Source: Actinomadura terrae
Lineage (GTDB): Bacteria; Actinomycetota; Actinomycetes; Streptosporangiales; Streptosporangiaceae
Reading direction: 5' to 3'
Assembly (NCBI RefSeq): GCF_022751215.1
Contig: NZ_JAICDG010000004.1
Location: 620,001-684,000, forward strand
DNA length: 64,000 bases
Positions 42,612-51,415 of this stretch are shown piece by piece. Both the position numbers and the translations under genes were made by a program. The first letter of the stretch is position 1. Each line of letters starts with the position of its first letter. The notes beneath the pieces are model-generated. The model made no database searches. It had not been told where the DNA came from and saw only the letters and a list, made by a program, of their open reading frames with translations.

Positions 42612-45059
42612 CTACTGGCCCCAGCGAGGCCAATCGAAGTTCGGTGAGGTTTGGCCGTTGTCGCGACCGCTGCCTCCCTTTCGGCCACTGCTCACGTAGA
42701 GGATCACGGTGGTGCCGGGCGGAACCTCGGTGCCCGCGTCCGGGGACGTGGAGACGACGGAGCCCTTCGGCTGGTTGGAGTCGACGGATCCGGACGCGAC
42801 GGTGACCTTGAGGTCTGCGGCCTTCAGCTTGGCGGTCGCGGCGGCGACCGACATGCCCTTCACCTTCGGGACGCTGGTGGTGTCGCCGAAGTCGCGGGAC
42901 GGGGTGTTGAAGCCGGGCGCGGGCGTCCCGGACAGGGCGTTGCGCATGCTCTGCTGCCACATTCCGCCGGGAATGTCCGCGCCGTATACGCCGTAGACCT
43001 TGTACTGCCAGGGGCCGCGGAAGTCCCAGTAGGCGGTGGCGGCGGCGAGCGTCGGGGTGTACCCGGCGAAGACCGCGCAGGTGAACTCCTCGCAGGTGCC
43101 GGTCTTGCCGGCGGCCGGACGTCCGAGGCTACGGCCCGACGCGGTTCCCTTGGTCAGGACGCCCTGGAGGATGCCGTTCACCTTGTCGGCGACGGCCGTG
43201 TCCACGGCCTGGTGACAGTCCTGTTTAGGCAGTTTGAGGCGCTTGCCGTCGGAGTCGATCACCTCGGTCACCGAAATGGGCTCGCAGTACTTGCCGCGCG
43301 CCGCGAAGCCCGCGTAGGCGGCGGCGAGGTGCACCATGTCGATGTCGTTGGTGCCGAGGACCTGGGACGGAGCCGGGTACAGCGCGTTCCCGTTGCCCTG
43401 CTTCATACCGAACTTCTCGGCCATCTTGACGGCGTTGCAGACGCCGACGCGCTTCTCGAGCTGGGCGTAGAACGTGTTGACCGAGTGCCAGGTGGCGGTC
43501 TTGAGGTTGAAGTTGCCGGCCTCGCTGTCACCCGCGTTGGACAGCGTCCAGTTGCCGCCGCCCGCCATGTCGTTGTCGTACTTCTTGCCCTGGTACGTCC
43601 CGGTGTACTTGCAGGGGGCGAAGCCGTTGACGCTCGTCGTCTGCGGCGAGTTGATGTTGGTGCTGACCGGTACGCCCTGGTCGAGCGCCTCCGCCAGCGT
43701 GAAGGTCTTGAACGTCGATCCCGCGGACACGCCGTTGCCGCCGCCGTGCTGCGCGTCCGCCGGGAGGTTGATCGTGGTCTTGCCCTTGCCTGCGCCGAAC
43801 TCCTTGCTCAGCCCGATCGCGCGGACCTTGCCGGTGCCGGGCTCGACCATCGCCTCCGCGCCGACGCGGTTCCCGGTGGGCTGGACGGTGCCGCGCAGGG
43901 CCTGGTCGACCGCGCGCTGGTCGTCCATGTCCAACGTGGTGCGAATCGTGTATCCGCCGCGATTGAGCTTGTTGACCACGTTCTGCCGCTGCTTCGGCTC
44001 CATCTCCCAGTACTTGCCGTCCGACAGGATGTTGAGCATGTCGTACTTCACGTACTCGCAGAAGTACGGCGCCTTGCTCGTCTCACATCCGCCGACCGGG
44101 TCGGTCCGGTTCAGCTGGATCGGCTTGGCGGCCTCCTGGTCGGCCTGGGCCTTGGTGATGTGCTTGAGCTGCACCATCCGGTACAGGACGGTGTCACGCC
44201 TCTTGCGCGCGTCCGTCGGGTTGCGGATGGGGTCGTACGCGGAGGGGTTCTGGGTGATGCCCGCCAGCAGCGCGGCCTCACCGAGACTGAGCTTGGACGC
44301 CGGCTTGCTGAAGTAGCGCTTGGACGCGGCCTGCACGCCGTAGGCGCCGGCGCTGAAGTAGGCCACATTCATGTAGCCCTCAAGGATCTGGTCCTTGGTC
44401 ATCCGCTGCTCGAGGTCAAGCGCGTAGCGCAGCTCGCGGAGCTTGCGTCCGAGGGTGGGCGCGGTGACCTCGCGGTACTCCTCCTGCGTCGTCGCGCTGT
44501 CGACCAGGAGGTTCTTGACGTACTGCTGGGTGAGCGTCGAACCGCCCTGCGTCTGCTCGGATTCGACATTGGACGCCAGCGCGCGGATGGTGCCCTTCAG
44601 GTCGAGCGCGCCGTGCTCGTAGAAGCGCGAGTCCTCAATGTCGATCATCGCCGTGCGCATGATGGGCGCGACCTGGTCGAGCCGGACGGACTCGCGGTAC
44701 TTGTCGAAGAACGTGGCGACCGGCTTGCCCCCGGCGTCGTACATCACCGTCTTCTCGGACGGCGGTGTCGTCTTGAGCCGGCTGTCCATGTCCTCGAAGT
44801 TGTTCGCCGCGTCGCGCGCGCTCAGTCCCGCGCTGCCGACACCCGGCAACGCGATGAACGCGACCAGGACGCCCGCGACGACACCCGCACCCAGCAGCCT
44901 GAACAGCGTGGATAGGGCCTTACCCCGATCTGATTTCGCAACGCGCACGGGGTCTAGAGTACGCGGGACGAGCAGTGCATTCGGGACAGGTCCCCCGTGG
45001 GCGACATCGGATCGGCGGCCGGCCGTCCGTTCTGTCCCCATCGTGACAACCTGCGCCAT
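42612..45059 (-). CDS. ponA2: Class A penicillin-binding protein (PonA2-like) with PASTA domain
   Basis: An 815-residue bifunctional peptidoglycan synthase. A cytoplasmic tail and one transmembrane helix (about 50-72) precede the GT51 transglycosylase domain (EDSRFYEHGALD near 142, GGSTLTQQYVKNLL near 172, KDQILEGYMN and YFSAGAYGVQAASKRYF). The transpeptidase domain has STFK near 446 (SAGSTFKTF), SVN near 533 and KTGT near 669. A PASTA domain (about 725-790; VPKVKGMSVAAATAKLKAA) and a short Gly/Asn tail follow. ATG 45059 is taken as start; internal alternatives exist. Divergent from wblA, the same order as ponA2-whiB4 in M. tuberculosis. Confidence 0.93.
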   Translation of the reverse strand: MAQVVTMGTERTAGRRSDVAHGGPVPNALLVPRTLDPVRVAKSDRGKALSTLFRLLGAGVVAGVLVAFIALPGVGSAGLSARDAANNFEDMDSRLKTTPPSEKTVMYDAGGKPVATFFDKYRESVRLDQVAPIMRTAMIDIEDSRFYEHGALDLKGTIRALASNVESEQTQGGSTLTQQYVKNLLVDSATTQEEYREVTAPTLGRKLRELRYALDLEQRMTKDQILEGYMNVAYFSAGAYGVQAASKRYFSKPASKLSLGEAALLAGITQNPSAYDPIRNPTDARKRRDTVLYRMVQLKHITKAQADQEAAKPIQLNRTDPVGGCETSKAPYFCEYVKYDMLNILSDGKYWEMEPKQRQNVVNKLNRGGYTIRTTLDMDDQRAVDQALRGTVQPTGNRVGAEAMVEPGTGKVRAIGLSKEFGAGKGKTTINLPADAQHGGGNGVSAGSTFKTFTLAEALDQGVPVSTNINSPQTTSVNGFAPCKYTGTYQGKKYDNDMAGGGNWTLSNAGDSEAGNFNLKTATWHSVNTFYAQLEKRVGVCNAVKMAEKFGMKQGNGNALYPAPSQVLGTNDIDMVHLAAAYAGFAARGKYCEPISVTEVIDSDGKRLKLPKQDCHQAVDTAVADKVNGILQGVLTKGTASGRSLGRPAAGKTGTCEEFTCAVFAGYTPTLAAATAYWDFRGPWQYKVYGVYGADIPGGMWQQSMRNALSGTPAPGFNTPSRDFGDTTSVPKVKGMSVAAATAKLKAADLKVTVASGSVDSNQPKGSVVSTSPDAGTEVPPGTTVILYVSSGRKGGSGRDNGQTSPNFDWPRWGQ

Positions 45060-45105
45060 GTCTGGCGCGTCAACTACAGGTAACTAGTCCGTTCCGGCGG
45101 TATGG

Positions 45106-45141
45106 CCCCGGTGGGCTATATCGAGAATGGGCCCATCGGGG
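45106..45141. promoter_or_regulatory. Hairpin in the wblA 5' region
   Basis: CCCCGGTGGGC pairs with GCCCATCGGGG (one G-U pair) across a 14-base loop, about 124 bases before the wblA start and 47 bases from the PBP start. It could be an operator or leader structure in the shared divergent promoter. Confidence 0.4.
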
Positions 45142-45264
45142 ACTGTTGAATCGTCCCTCGCTTCCGTAAGTTCTTCCCCACGGCTTTCGTTTGGCGGCCT
45201 GACGTCCGCGCCCGTCCGGCCAAGGAGCGCAAATCGACACAGACCCTAGGGGAGTGGGGCCAAG

Positions 45265-45576
45265 ATGTGGATCACGGATTGGACCGCCCGCGCCGCCTGC
45301 CGTAACGCGGATCCGGACGCCCTGTTCGTGCAGGGCGCCGCGCAGAACCGAGCCAAGCTCATCTGCCGCGGCTGCCCAGTGCGCACGGAGTGTCTTGCCG
45401 ACGCCCTCGACAACCGGATCGAGTTCGGAGTCTGGGGCGGGATGACCGAGCGGGAGCGCCGCGCGCTGCTGCGTCGGCGGCCGGACGTGAAATCGTGGCG
45501 CGAGTTGCTAGAGACCGCCAAGGACGAGTACGAACGATCGGTGGACATCGAGGAGCAGGAACTCGTCGCCAGCTGA
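45265..45576 (+). CDS. wblA: WhiB-family iron-sulfur regulator WblA (WhiB4 orthologue)
   Basis: A 103-residue Wbl protein. The four cluster ligands are Cys12, Cys34, Cys37 and Cys43, with the G[V/I]WGG turn at 55-59 and a basic C-terminal DNA-binding stretch RERRALLRRRP. The FVQGAAQNRAK segment and the C-terminal SWRELLETAKDEYERS closely resemble Streptomyces WblA, a global regulator of development and antioxidant genes; the mycobacterial counterpart WhiB4 senses oxygen and NO. The neighbouring ponA2-type gene and two ArsA-like ATPases support this identity. GGGGAG precedes the ATG. Confidence 0.93.
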   Translation: MWITDWTARAACRNADPDALFVQGAAQNRAKLICRGCPVRTECLADALDNRIEFGVWGGMTERERRALLRRRPDVKSWRELLETAKDEYERSVDIEEQELVAS

Positions 45577-45584
45577 CCCGTTCG

Positions 45585-45670
45585 GGTGGTTGATCCGTTT
45601 CGAGTGGTTGACTCGTTCGGATGGTCGGCTTGATGAGTCGGTTCGGTTCGTCCGGGTGATCGCTGTAGCC
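45585..45670. repeat. Degenerate ~18-bp repeats after wblA
   Basis: Four imperfect units: CGTTCGGGTGGTTGATC, CGTTTCGAGTGGTTGACT, CGTTCGGATGGTCGGCTT and a longer CGGTTCGGTTCGTCCGGG-like copy, head to tail. Unit length about 17-24. It lies 9 bases after the wblA stop and is noncoding. Confidence 0.5.
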
Positions 45671-46763
45671 GGGTGGCGGGAGATGCTCCGTCCGGCGGAG
45701 GTCTCTGGGCTGGACAAGATCTTTGGGGCAAGGGCTTAAAGAAGCGTGGCCGCGGGCCTGCACCGTTGGTTGGGTGCGGGCCTGCTGCTGCGCGCGCCAG
45801 ACGTAGCCTGCACTGCTCAACGTCATCCCATTGCGACGTTGGGTGATCATTGGCCGGACAGGTGGAACGATTTCGGACACGCTTCGGTAGGGATACGGTC
45901 CGACCCAAGTCCGGCTGGAGGTAGTGAGCTCGGGGCTTTGAACCGCTGGTGAGGCTCAGAACATCTTGTGTGTGAGCCGGGGAGAGACGCCGACGCCGTC
46001 CCGGTCTTGAGGATTGGTGTGCTGCGATCGGCTCGGTCAGCCCGTTCGTTGCAGGCTCGATGCGCTGTAGCACGCGATTCCAGCCCGGCCGGCGCCCGGC
46101 AACCGCCTCGGACATACGTCCGCAACAGCCAAGTAATGCTCCCTAAGCGGACCAGTTACGAGTAGGGGCCGAGACTGCGCCCGCATGAACATCAGCGGTG
46201 CCTGCGAAGCGAGGTCACGCTGATCAGCGTTGCGGTTGTGTATTTCCGCAGGTCAACCCTCTTGTACGGCAGCGTCAGTGCTCAGATTGCGCGGCGGCTG
46301 GACGGGGGTCCGCTGAGGATCTCCGGCTGGACAGAGCCGCAAGGTCCCAGGCCCACGGCGCGCTTGGCGGCTGTGTTCGCCAGATCCCGACCAATGCTCG
46401 CGCCTGGCAGCTCGGGTCGTGGCCATGCACCGTGTCGAGCGCGCCAACTTGTCGCGATCAGTTCCCATGGCCTTGTCTCCGACATCGCCTCACCGGCCCC
46501 AAACGCACTCGCGCGACGGCCGAGGGCCCACCTGCACGGCCCAGGTCCTGCGGCAGGAGGCCGACGTGCCTCTGACATGCGACGTTGACCTGCGCTCTAG
46601 GGCGGTGCGTGTCCTGAAGGGCTCGCGCGTGTCTTGGACGGGTCGCAGGGCGCTGAGGTTGGTCAGCTGTCCGCGTGAAGCAGTGGCAGCAGTACATCGC
46701 GACGTCCTGCCGGGCTGGCACCCGAGCTTGGGCACGGCCAGAGGGCGGCGGCCCGCCTAGGAG

Positions 46764-46772
46764 TTATCCACA
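46764..46772 (+). promoter_or_regulatory. DnaA-box sequence (first of a pair)
   Basis: Perfect consensus TTATCCACA, 128 bases upstream of a second identical box in the same orientation, in noncoding DNA. Confidence 0.5.
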
Positions 46773-46891
46773 GCAATGTGGATGCACTCGGCTCAGTGTC
46801 GTTGACCTGGACCGGGATGGGCAAACTACGTCTCTACCTGGAAGAACGGCACTGCCCGAAGATGAAGACACCAGCCCTGTCTCCCCACGAG

Positions 46892-46900
46892 TTATCCACA
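46892..46900 (+). promoter_or_regulatory. DnaA-box sequence (second of a pair)
   Basis: Perfect consensus TTATCCACA, same orientation as the box at 46764. It lies inside an uncertain open frame that I do not call as a gene. Confidence 0.5.
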
Positions 46901-46974
46901 GAACCCCGTTCGACTTACCTCGTCTGGACGGATGGCCGACCATGGTGGTGGTCAAACAACGAAAGGAGGAAGTG

Positions 46975-47022
46975 ATGATGCGACGAGGTTCATGCAGCGG
47001 TGCGGGTGCTGGGGGCGGCTAG
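46975..47022 (+). CDS. Possible 15-residue mini-ORF with strong ribosome binding site
   Basis: AAAGGAGGAAGTG directly precedes ATG ATG CGA CGA; the frame ends with TAG at 47020-47022 after MMRRGSCSGAGAGGG. It overlaps the 3' end of the convergent ArsA-like gene. The ribosome binding site is near-perfect, but the product is tiny and Gly-rich and the match could be chance. Confidence 0.2.
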   Translation: MMRRGSCSGAGAGGG

Positions 47023-48144
47023 GTCTTCGCCGACTCTGCGCAGGCCGTCGAGGTCGTGAACGTCCTCGGCCTGGGCAGGGACGGCGGTGACCGGAACGGT
47101 CGGGTGCGTGGACGCGAAGTGGTCGCGGAGCCGCTCCTCCCGAGCCGTCAACTGCATGCGGTCGGTGTGCAGGCGTAGCAGGGCGGCGGTCAGCTTGTGT
47201 TCGCCGCGCTCCTCCAGTGTCTCGGCGGCGGCCTGGCTGCGGGCCGCGGACGGGCTGCCGTCCGCGGACTCGTGGACACGGTTGACGACGAGCCCGGCGA
47301 GCGGCATGCGCTCCTCGGCGAGGCGTTCCACGAAGTAGGAGGCCTCCCGGAGCGCGTCCGGCTCGGGGGCCGCCACGACGAGGAAAGCGGTGCCGGGGGT
47401 CTGGAGCAGCTTGAACGTCTTCTCGGCGCGCTCGCGGAAACCACCGAACATCGTGTCGAAGGCGGCGACGAAGGTCTGCACGTCCCGGAGTAGCTGGACG
47501 CCGAGCACTTTGTTGATCACACCGGTGAACATGCCGAACCCGGCACTGAGGACCTTGACGCCGAAGCGGCCGCCGGTCTTGGCGGGGGCGGCGAGGATCT
47601 TCATGAAGCGGCCGTCGAGGAAGCGGCCCATTCGCTCGGGTGCGTCCAGAAAGTCCAGGGCGTTCCTGGACGGCGGGGTGTCGACGATGATCAGGTCCCA
47701 GGCGCCGGAGCGGTGGAGCTGGCCGAGCTTCTCCATCGCCATGTATTCCTGCGTGCCGGACAGACTGGAGGAGAGCGACTGGTAGAAGGGGTTCGCGAGG
47801 ATCTGCTTGGCCCGGTCAGGGTCGGCGTGGGCTTCGACGATCTCGTCGAAGGTGCGCTTCATGTCGAGCATCATGGCGTGCAGCTCGCCGTTGCCCTCGA
47901 TCTCGATCTTGCGCGGGTTGTTGTCCAGCTCGGACAGGCCCATCGACTGCGCGAGCCGGCGGGCCGGGTCCACGGTGAGGACGACCACGTCACGTCCCCG
48001 CTCGGCGGCCCGGACACCGAGGGCCGCGGCGGTGGTGGTCTTGCCCACGCCACCGGAACCGCAGCACACGATGATCTTCGTGCGCGGGTCGTCGAGCAAC
48101 GCGTCCACGTTCAACGCGGGCGGGGTCTTGCCGGTCGAGCTCAT
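46990..48144 (-). CDS. ArsA/GET3-family ATPase (Rv3680-like)
   Basis: A 384-residue cytoplasmic P-loop ATPase. The deviant Walker A CGSGGVGKTTTAAALG is near 28-43, the switch VLTVDPARRLAQSMG near 55, and LIIVDTPPSRNALDFL near 150. The family includes arsenite and tail-anchored-protein ATPases; in mycobacteria the paired paralogues form an ATPase complex linked to WhiB4 and redox or envelope homeostasis. There is no arsenic operon here. The ATG follows GGGGGAG. The second paralogue lies 1 kb upstream on the same strand, separated by repeat DNA. Confidence 0.9.
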   Translation of the reverse strand: MSSTGKTPPALNVDALLDDPRTKIIVCCGSGGVGKTTTAAALGVRAAERGRDVVVLTVDPARRLAQSMGLSELDNNPRKIEIEGNGELHAMMLDMKRTFDEIVEAHADPDRAKQILANPFYQSLSSSLSGTQEYMAMEKLGQLHRSGAWDLIIVDTPPSRNALDFLDAPERMGRFLDGRFMKILAAPAKTGGRFGVKVLSAGFGMFTGVINKVLGVQLLRDVQTFVAAFDTMFGGFRERAEKTFKLLQTPGTAFLVVAAPEPDALREASYFVERLAEERMPLAGLVVNRVHESADGSPSAARSQAAAETLEERGEHKLTAALLRLHTDRMQLTAREERLRDHFASTHPTVPVTAVPAQAEDVHDLDGLRRVGEDLAAPSTRTAA

Positions 48145-49156
48145 CGGTTCGTCTCCCCCGTTCGTGACACCGCTCCGGCGAAAGGCATCACACCGAGCCT
48201 CCCACCGGACACACCTGAAGAGTCCCTGCGGCCAGCGTGAACCACAAGCTCTGGGGTGTGCCCGAGGCTGTGACGGCTCGCATCAGGAACGCCTGGCAAG
48301 GAGGTGCGTCCGGTTGCGGTGACGCAGATGACGCCAGGGAGTCGCCGACGGGTGCTGCTTTGACGGCCAGCACCCGGGCCGCCTGGCAAGGAGGTGCGTC
48401 CGGTTGCGGTGACGCAGATGACGCGAGGGAGTCGCCGACGGGTGCTGCTGTGGCGGCCAGCGCCCGGGCCGCCTGGCAAGGAGGTGCGCCGATTGGTAGT
48501 CGCTGCAACTTCGCTGCGGGAAGCCTGTTCAACAGGCATTGAGATGCACACGAGGCCGTGGCGCGCGGCGCCAGGGGCGTTTGGCGGGGAGGGGCGTCTG
48601 GTCCTCGTGTGCTCTGAAGCGTGGCTGCGGGCAGCGTCGGCCACAAGCTTCGGGGTGTGTGCAAGGCCGTAGGGGCTGGCGACAGGGCCGCTTGGGAGGG
48701 AGGCGCGCGGGGTGATGGTGACGCGGATGACGCGACGGGATCGGCGGTGGCTGTTGCTGTGGCGGCCAGCGGCAGGGGTGCCTGATGTGGTGGTACGTCG
48801 GGTGGTGGTGGTCGGTGACGTGCCGCTGTGGGCAGCGTGGGCCACGGGCTCTGGGGTGCCTGCGAGGGCGTGAGGTGCGGCGTCAGAGGCGGCCGGTGGG
48901 GAGGCGCGCCTGGTCATGATGTGCCCTGAAGCGTTGCCGCGGGGGCACGGACTCGGAGGGGTGATGAGGTCGGGGGCGCGCATGTGGGGGGTGGGCGGGA
49001 CGATGGGCCCAGCCGTAATCCTGGACTGCTTCGCTGCGTCGGGGGCGCGCCCGTGGGGGTGGGCGGGGGTTGTGCAGGTTTTGGCGGCCGTCGGATGTGG
49101 GGCAGTGGGGGGTTTGGGGGGCGGCATGTGGAGGGCGACGGGGGTGGTGGGCGGGG
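48145..49156. repeat. 1-kb intergenic tract of diverged repeats between paired ATPase genes
   Basis: No credible gene is present. The clearest part is the 90-bp tandem array at 48291-48490. Weaker copies of words such as CACAAGCTCTGGGGTGTGC (48243), CACAAGCTTCGGGGTGTGT (48642) and ACGGGCTCTGGGGTGCCTG (48844), and TGACGCGGATGACGCGA (48719), suggest that longer units of 200 bp or more make up the whole tract to about 48950. The last 200 bases are G-rich. Frames through it are open on both strands because the unit length is a multiple of three. Confidence 0.7.
48291..48490 (+). repeat. 90-bp tandem repeat, two full copies and a partial third
   Basis: Units begin GCCTGGCAAGGAGGTGCG at 48291, 48381 and 48471. 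The two full copies differ at only 4 of 90 positions; the third copy diverges after about 20 bases. The unit corresponds to 30 codons, so it can be read as a 30-residue repeat on either strand, but no ribosome binding site or family supports expression. Confidence 0.9.
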
Positions 49157-50173
49157 TCATGCGGCGCCTTGGGCGCGTAGGGCGGCGGCCAGGTCGTAGA
49201 GGCCGGCCAGGTCCATGCCGTCAGAGAGGAGGGGGAGGGTGTAGCGGGGGCGGTCGATCAACTCCAGACGCTCTTTTTCGCGGCGTTGGAGGGCGGTGCG
49301 ACGGGCGTGTTCGACGGCCTCGGCGGCCAGGACGGCGGCGATCGGTTCGGCGTCGTGTTCCAGGCCGGCGGCCTTGACACCGCGCAGGATCTCGTCGGTG
49401 TCGAGGGTGCCGGCGGCGGCCGCGGCGAGGTCTTCTTCGGAGAGGACGGAAGGATGTTCCATATTGACGATCACGCCGCCGATGGGCAGGCCGACCTCGG
49501 TGAGGTCGTGGATGCCGTCCATCGCCTCCTGGACGGGCATCTCCTCCAGGAGCGTGACGAAATGCACGGCGGTCTCGGGGCTGCGGAGCACCTTCATCAC
49601 GGTGTCGGCGTGGTTGCGGACCGGGCCCACCTTCGCGAGGCCGGACACCTCGTCGTTGACGTTCAGGAACTTCGTGATGCGTCCCGTGGGCGGGGCGTCC
49701 ATGACGACGGCGTCGTAGATGAAGGAGCCGTCCTTCTTCTTGCGGCGGACGGACTCGCTGGTCTTGCCCGTGAGGATCACGTCGCGCAGGCCGGGGGCGA
49801 TGGTGGTGACGAAGTCGACGATGCCGAGCTTGGTCATCGCCTTTCCGGCGCGCTTGAGGCTGTAGAACATCTCCAGGTATTCGAGGAGTGCCTCTTCGGT
49901 GTCGACGGCGAGCGCGTAGACGTCCCCGCCGTCGGGGGCGACGGCGACCCGTCGTTCGCCGTACGGGAGCGGCGGGCAGTCGAAGAGCTGGGCGATGCCC
50001 TGGCGGCCCTCGACCTCGACCAGCAGGACCTTGCCACCGCCGGCGGCCAGGGCCAGGGCGAGTGCGGCGGCGACGGTGGTCTTGCCGGTGCCGCCCTTGC
50101 CGGTGACGACGTGCAGGCGCACGCCGTCCCAGTCGGTGTCTCTCGCGCTCACCTGTACGACCATATCGTTCAC
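49157..50173 (-). CDS. ArsA/GET3-family ATPase (Rv3679-like)
   Basis: A 338-residue paralogue of the previous ATPase. Walker A TGKGGTGKTTVAAALA is near 24-39, EVEGRQGIAQLF near 52, and AVVMDAPPTGRITKFLNV near 155. It ends with a C-terminal region LPLLSDGMDLAGLYDLAAAL. The two paralogues usually overlap in actinobacteria and form a heteromeric complex; here they are 1 kb apart. The start may be GTG 50173 or ATG 50164. Its upstream region is shared with the divergent SPFH gene. Confidence 0.9.
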   Translation of the reverse strand: MNDMVVQVSARDTDWDGVRLHVVTGKGGTGKTTVAAALALALAAGGGKVLLVEVEGRQGIAQLFDCPPLPYGERRVAVAPDGGDVYALAVDTEEALLEYLEMFYSLKRAGKAMTKLGIVDFVTTIAPGLRDVILTGKTSESVRRKKKDGSFIYDAVVMDAPPTGRITKFLNVNDEVSGLAKVGPVRNHADTVMKVLRSPETAVHFVTLLEEMPVQEAMDGIHDLTEVGLPIGGVIVNMEHPSVLSEEDLAAAAAGTLDTDEILRGVKAAGLEHDAEPIAAVLAAEAVEHARRTALQRREKERLELIDRPRYTLPLLSDGMDLAGLYDLAAALRAQGAA

Positions 50174-50347
50174 TCGGCAAGGACTTTAGAGGGCGTCCGC
50201 CATGGTGCAAGTGATCCCTGACACGGTCGTCAGGGCCGTTGTTTTGAGCGTGTCCGCGCGGTTAGCTGGAAGTGCGGGGCCGGTCTTTGGGCCGGGTCCG
50301 TCCTGGGCCCTCGGGGCTCAGGCGCTCTGTACAGAGAGGTGCCCGTG

Positions 50348-51415
50348 ATGGAAGCGGTAGCCCTAGTCATCTTGCTCGTCGTGGTCGTGGGCGGATTGCT
50401 CACGATGGCGTCGTCGCTCCGGGTCGTCCAGCAGTTCGAGCACGGGATCGTGTTCCGGTTCGGGCAGGTGCAGCGGCGCGGGCAGTTGCGTCCGGGAGCG
50501 GTTCGCACCCCCGGGCTGACGATGATCATTCCGATCGCCGAGCGCATGCAGAAGGTCAACCAGCAGACGGTCACGATGGGAGTGCCCGCCCAGGAGGGCA
50601 TCACCCAGGACAACGTGAGCGTCCGCGTCGACGCCGTCGTGTACTTCCGGGTGGTCGATCCCGTGAAGGCGATCGTCAACGTCCAGAACTACGGATACGC
50701 GGTCTCGCAGGTGGCGCAGACGTCGCTGCGGTCCGTCATCGGCCAGGCCGACATGCAGGAGCTCCTCGGCGAGCGCGAGAAGATCAACCTCCGGCTGCGC
50801 GGGATCATCGACGAGATCACCCAGGACCCGTGGGGCCTGCTGATCGAGCGGGTCGAGATCAAGGACGTGTCGCTGCCCGAGGGCATGAAGCGGTCCATGG
50901 CGCGGCAGGCGGAGGCGGAACGCGAGCGGCGTGCCCGCATCATCACCGCCGACGGCGAGTTCCAGGCGTCCAAGCGTCTCGCGGCGGCCGCGGAGATCAT
51001 GTCGCAGGACCCGGCGGCCCTTCAGTTGCGGCTGCTACAGACGGTCGTGGAGGTGTCCGCGGAGAAGAACAGCACTCTGGTCATGCCGCTGCCCGTCGAG
51101 ATCCTGCGCTTCTTCGACCGCGCGGTCGGGGGAGGCGCCCAGTCTGGCGCTTCCGGGTCCGGCGAGGGCGGCGAGGACAAGCCGGGGCTTGGTGAGCGGC
51201 TCGCCAAGGCGGAGGAGGAACTGGCCAAGGCGGCGGAAACTCCTTCCACGCTGGAGTCGACGGACGATGTTCCGCCCGTCATCGGACTGGACGAGCCCAA
51301 GCACAAGTCGCAGCACGGGATCGGCTCGACCGAGCAGCCGCCGGAGGTCTCTGGTCCGTCCGCCGACCAACCGCGCGGTATTTCCGGCGGGGAGGGGGAG
51401 AGTGGGCAAAGCTGA
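50348..51415 (+). CDS. SPFH/Band 7 family membrane protein
   Basis: A 355-residue flotillin/stomatin-like protein. One N-terminal transmembrane helix (5-22) precedes the Band 7 domain (about 25-200; VVQQFEHGIVFRFGQV, GLTMIIPIAERMQKVN, RVDAVVYFRVVDPVKAI), a coiled coil rich in Ala/Glu/Arg (RQAEAERERRARIITADGEF) and a disordered C-terminal tail of ~90 residues. Such proteins organise membrane microdomains. The ATG at 50348 has GAGAGG 8 bases upstream. It is divergent from the ATPase pair and is not part of the mycobacterial version of this locus. Confidence 0.9.
   Translation: MEAVALVILLVVVVGGLLTMASSLRVVQQFEHGIVFRFGQVQRRGQLRPGAVRTPGLTMIIPIAERMQKVNQQTVTMGVPAQEGITQDNVSVRVDAVVYFRVVDPVKAIVNVQNYGYAVSQVAQTSLRSVIGQADMQELLGEREKINLRLRGIIDEITQDPWGLLIERVEIKDVSLPEGMKRSMARQAEAERERRARIITADGEFQASKRLAAAAEIMSQDPAALQLRLLQTVVEVSAEKNSTLVMPLPVEILRFFDRAVGGGAQSGASGSGEGGEDKPGLGERLAKAEEELAKAAETPSTLESTDDVPPVIGLDEPKHKSQHGIGSTEQPPEVSGPSADQPRGISGGEGESGQS

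Larger units (their letters stand above)
45671..46974. other. 1.3-kb intergenic region with two DnaA boxes
   Basis: No gene is recognised between wblA and the first ArsA-like gene, which converge on this tract. Several open frames of 60-125 codons exist on both strands, but none shows a family motif or a normal codon pattern. Two perfect DnaA boxes lie at 46764 and 46892. In other actinomycetes this interval is usually short, so the extra length is noteworthy. Confidence 0.5.

Noticed and set aside
42651..44915. 754-codon open frame antisense to the PBP gene
   Set aside because: It is the complementary shadow of a clear class A PBP with all motifs; its composition is Val/Gly/Arg-biased and no family or ribosome binding site is seen.
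46198..46760. Overlapping 113-125-codon frames in the tract after wblA
   Set aside because: Composition is rich in Arg, Pro, Cys, with no ribosome binding site or family motif; treated as noncoding.
48291..48490. CRISPR array
   Set aside because: Copies are directly adjacent 90-bp units without unique spacers, and no cas genes are in the window; it is a tandem repeat.
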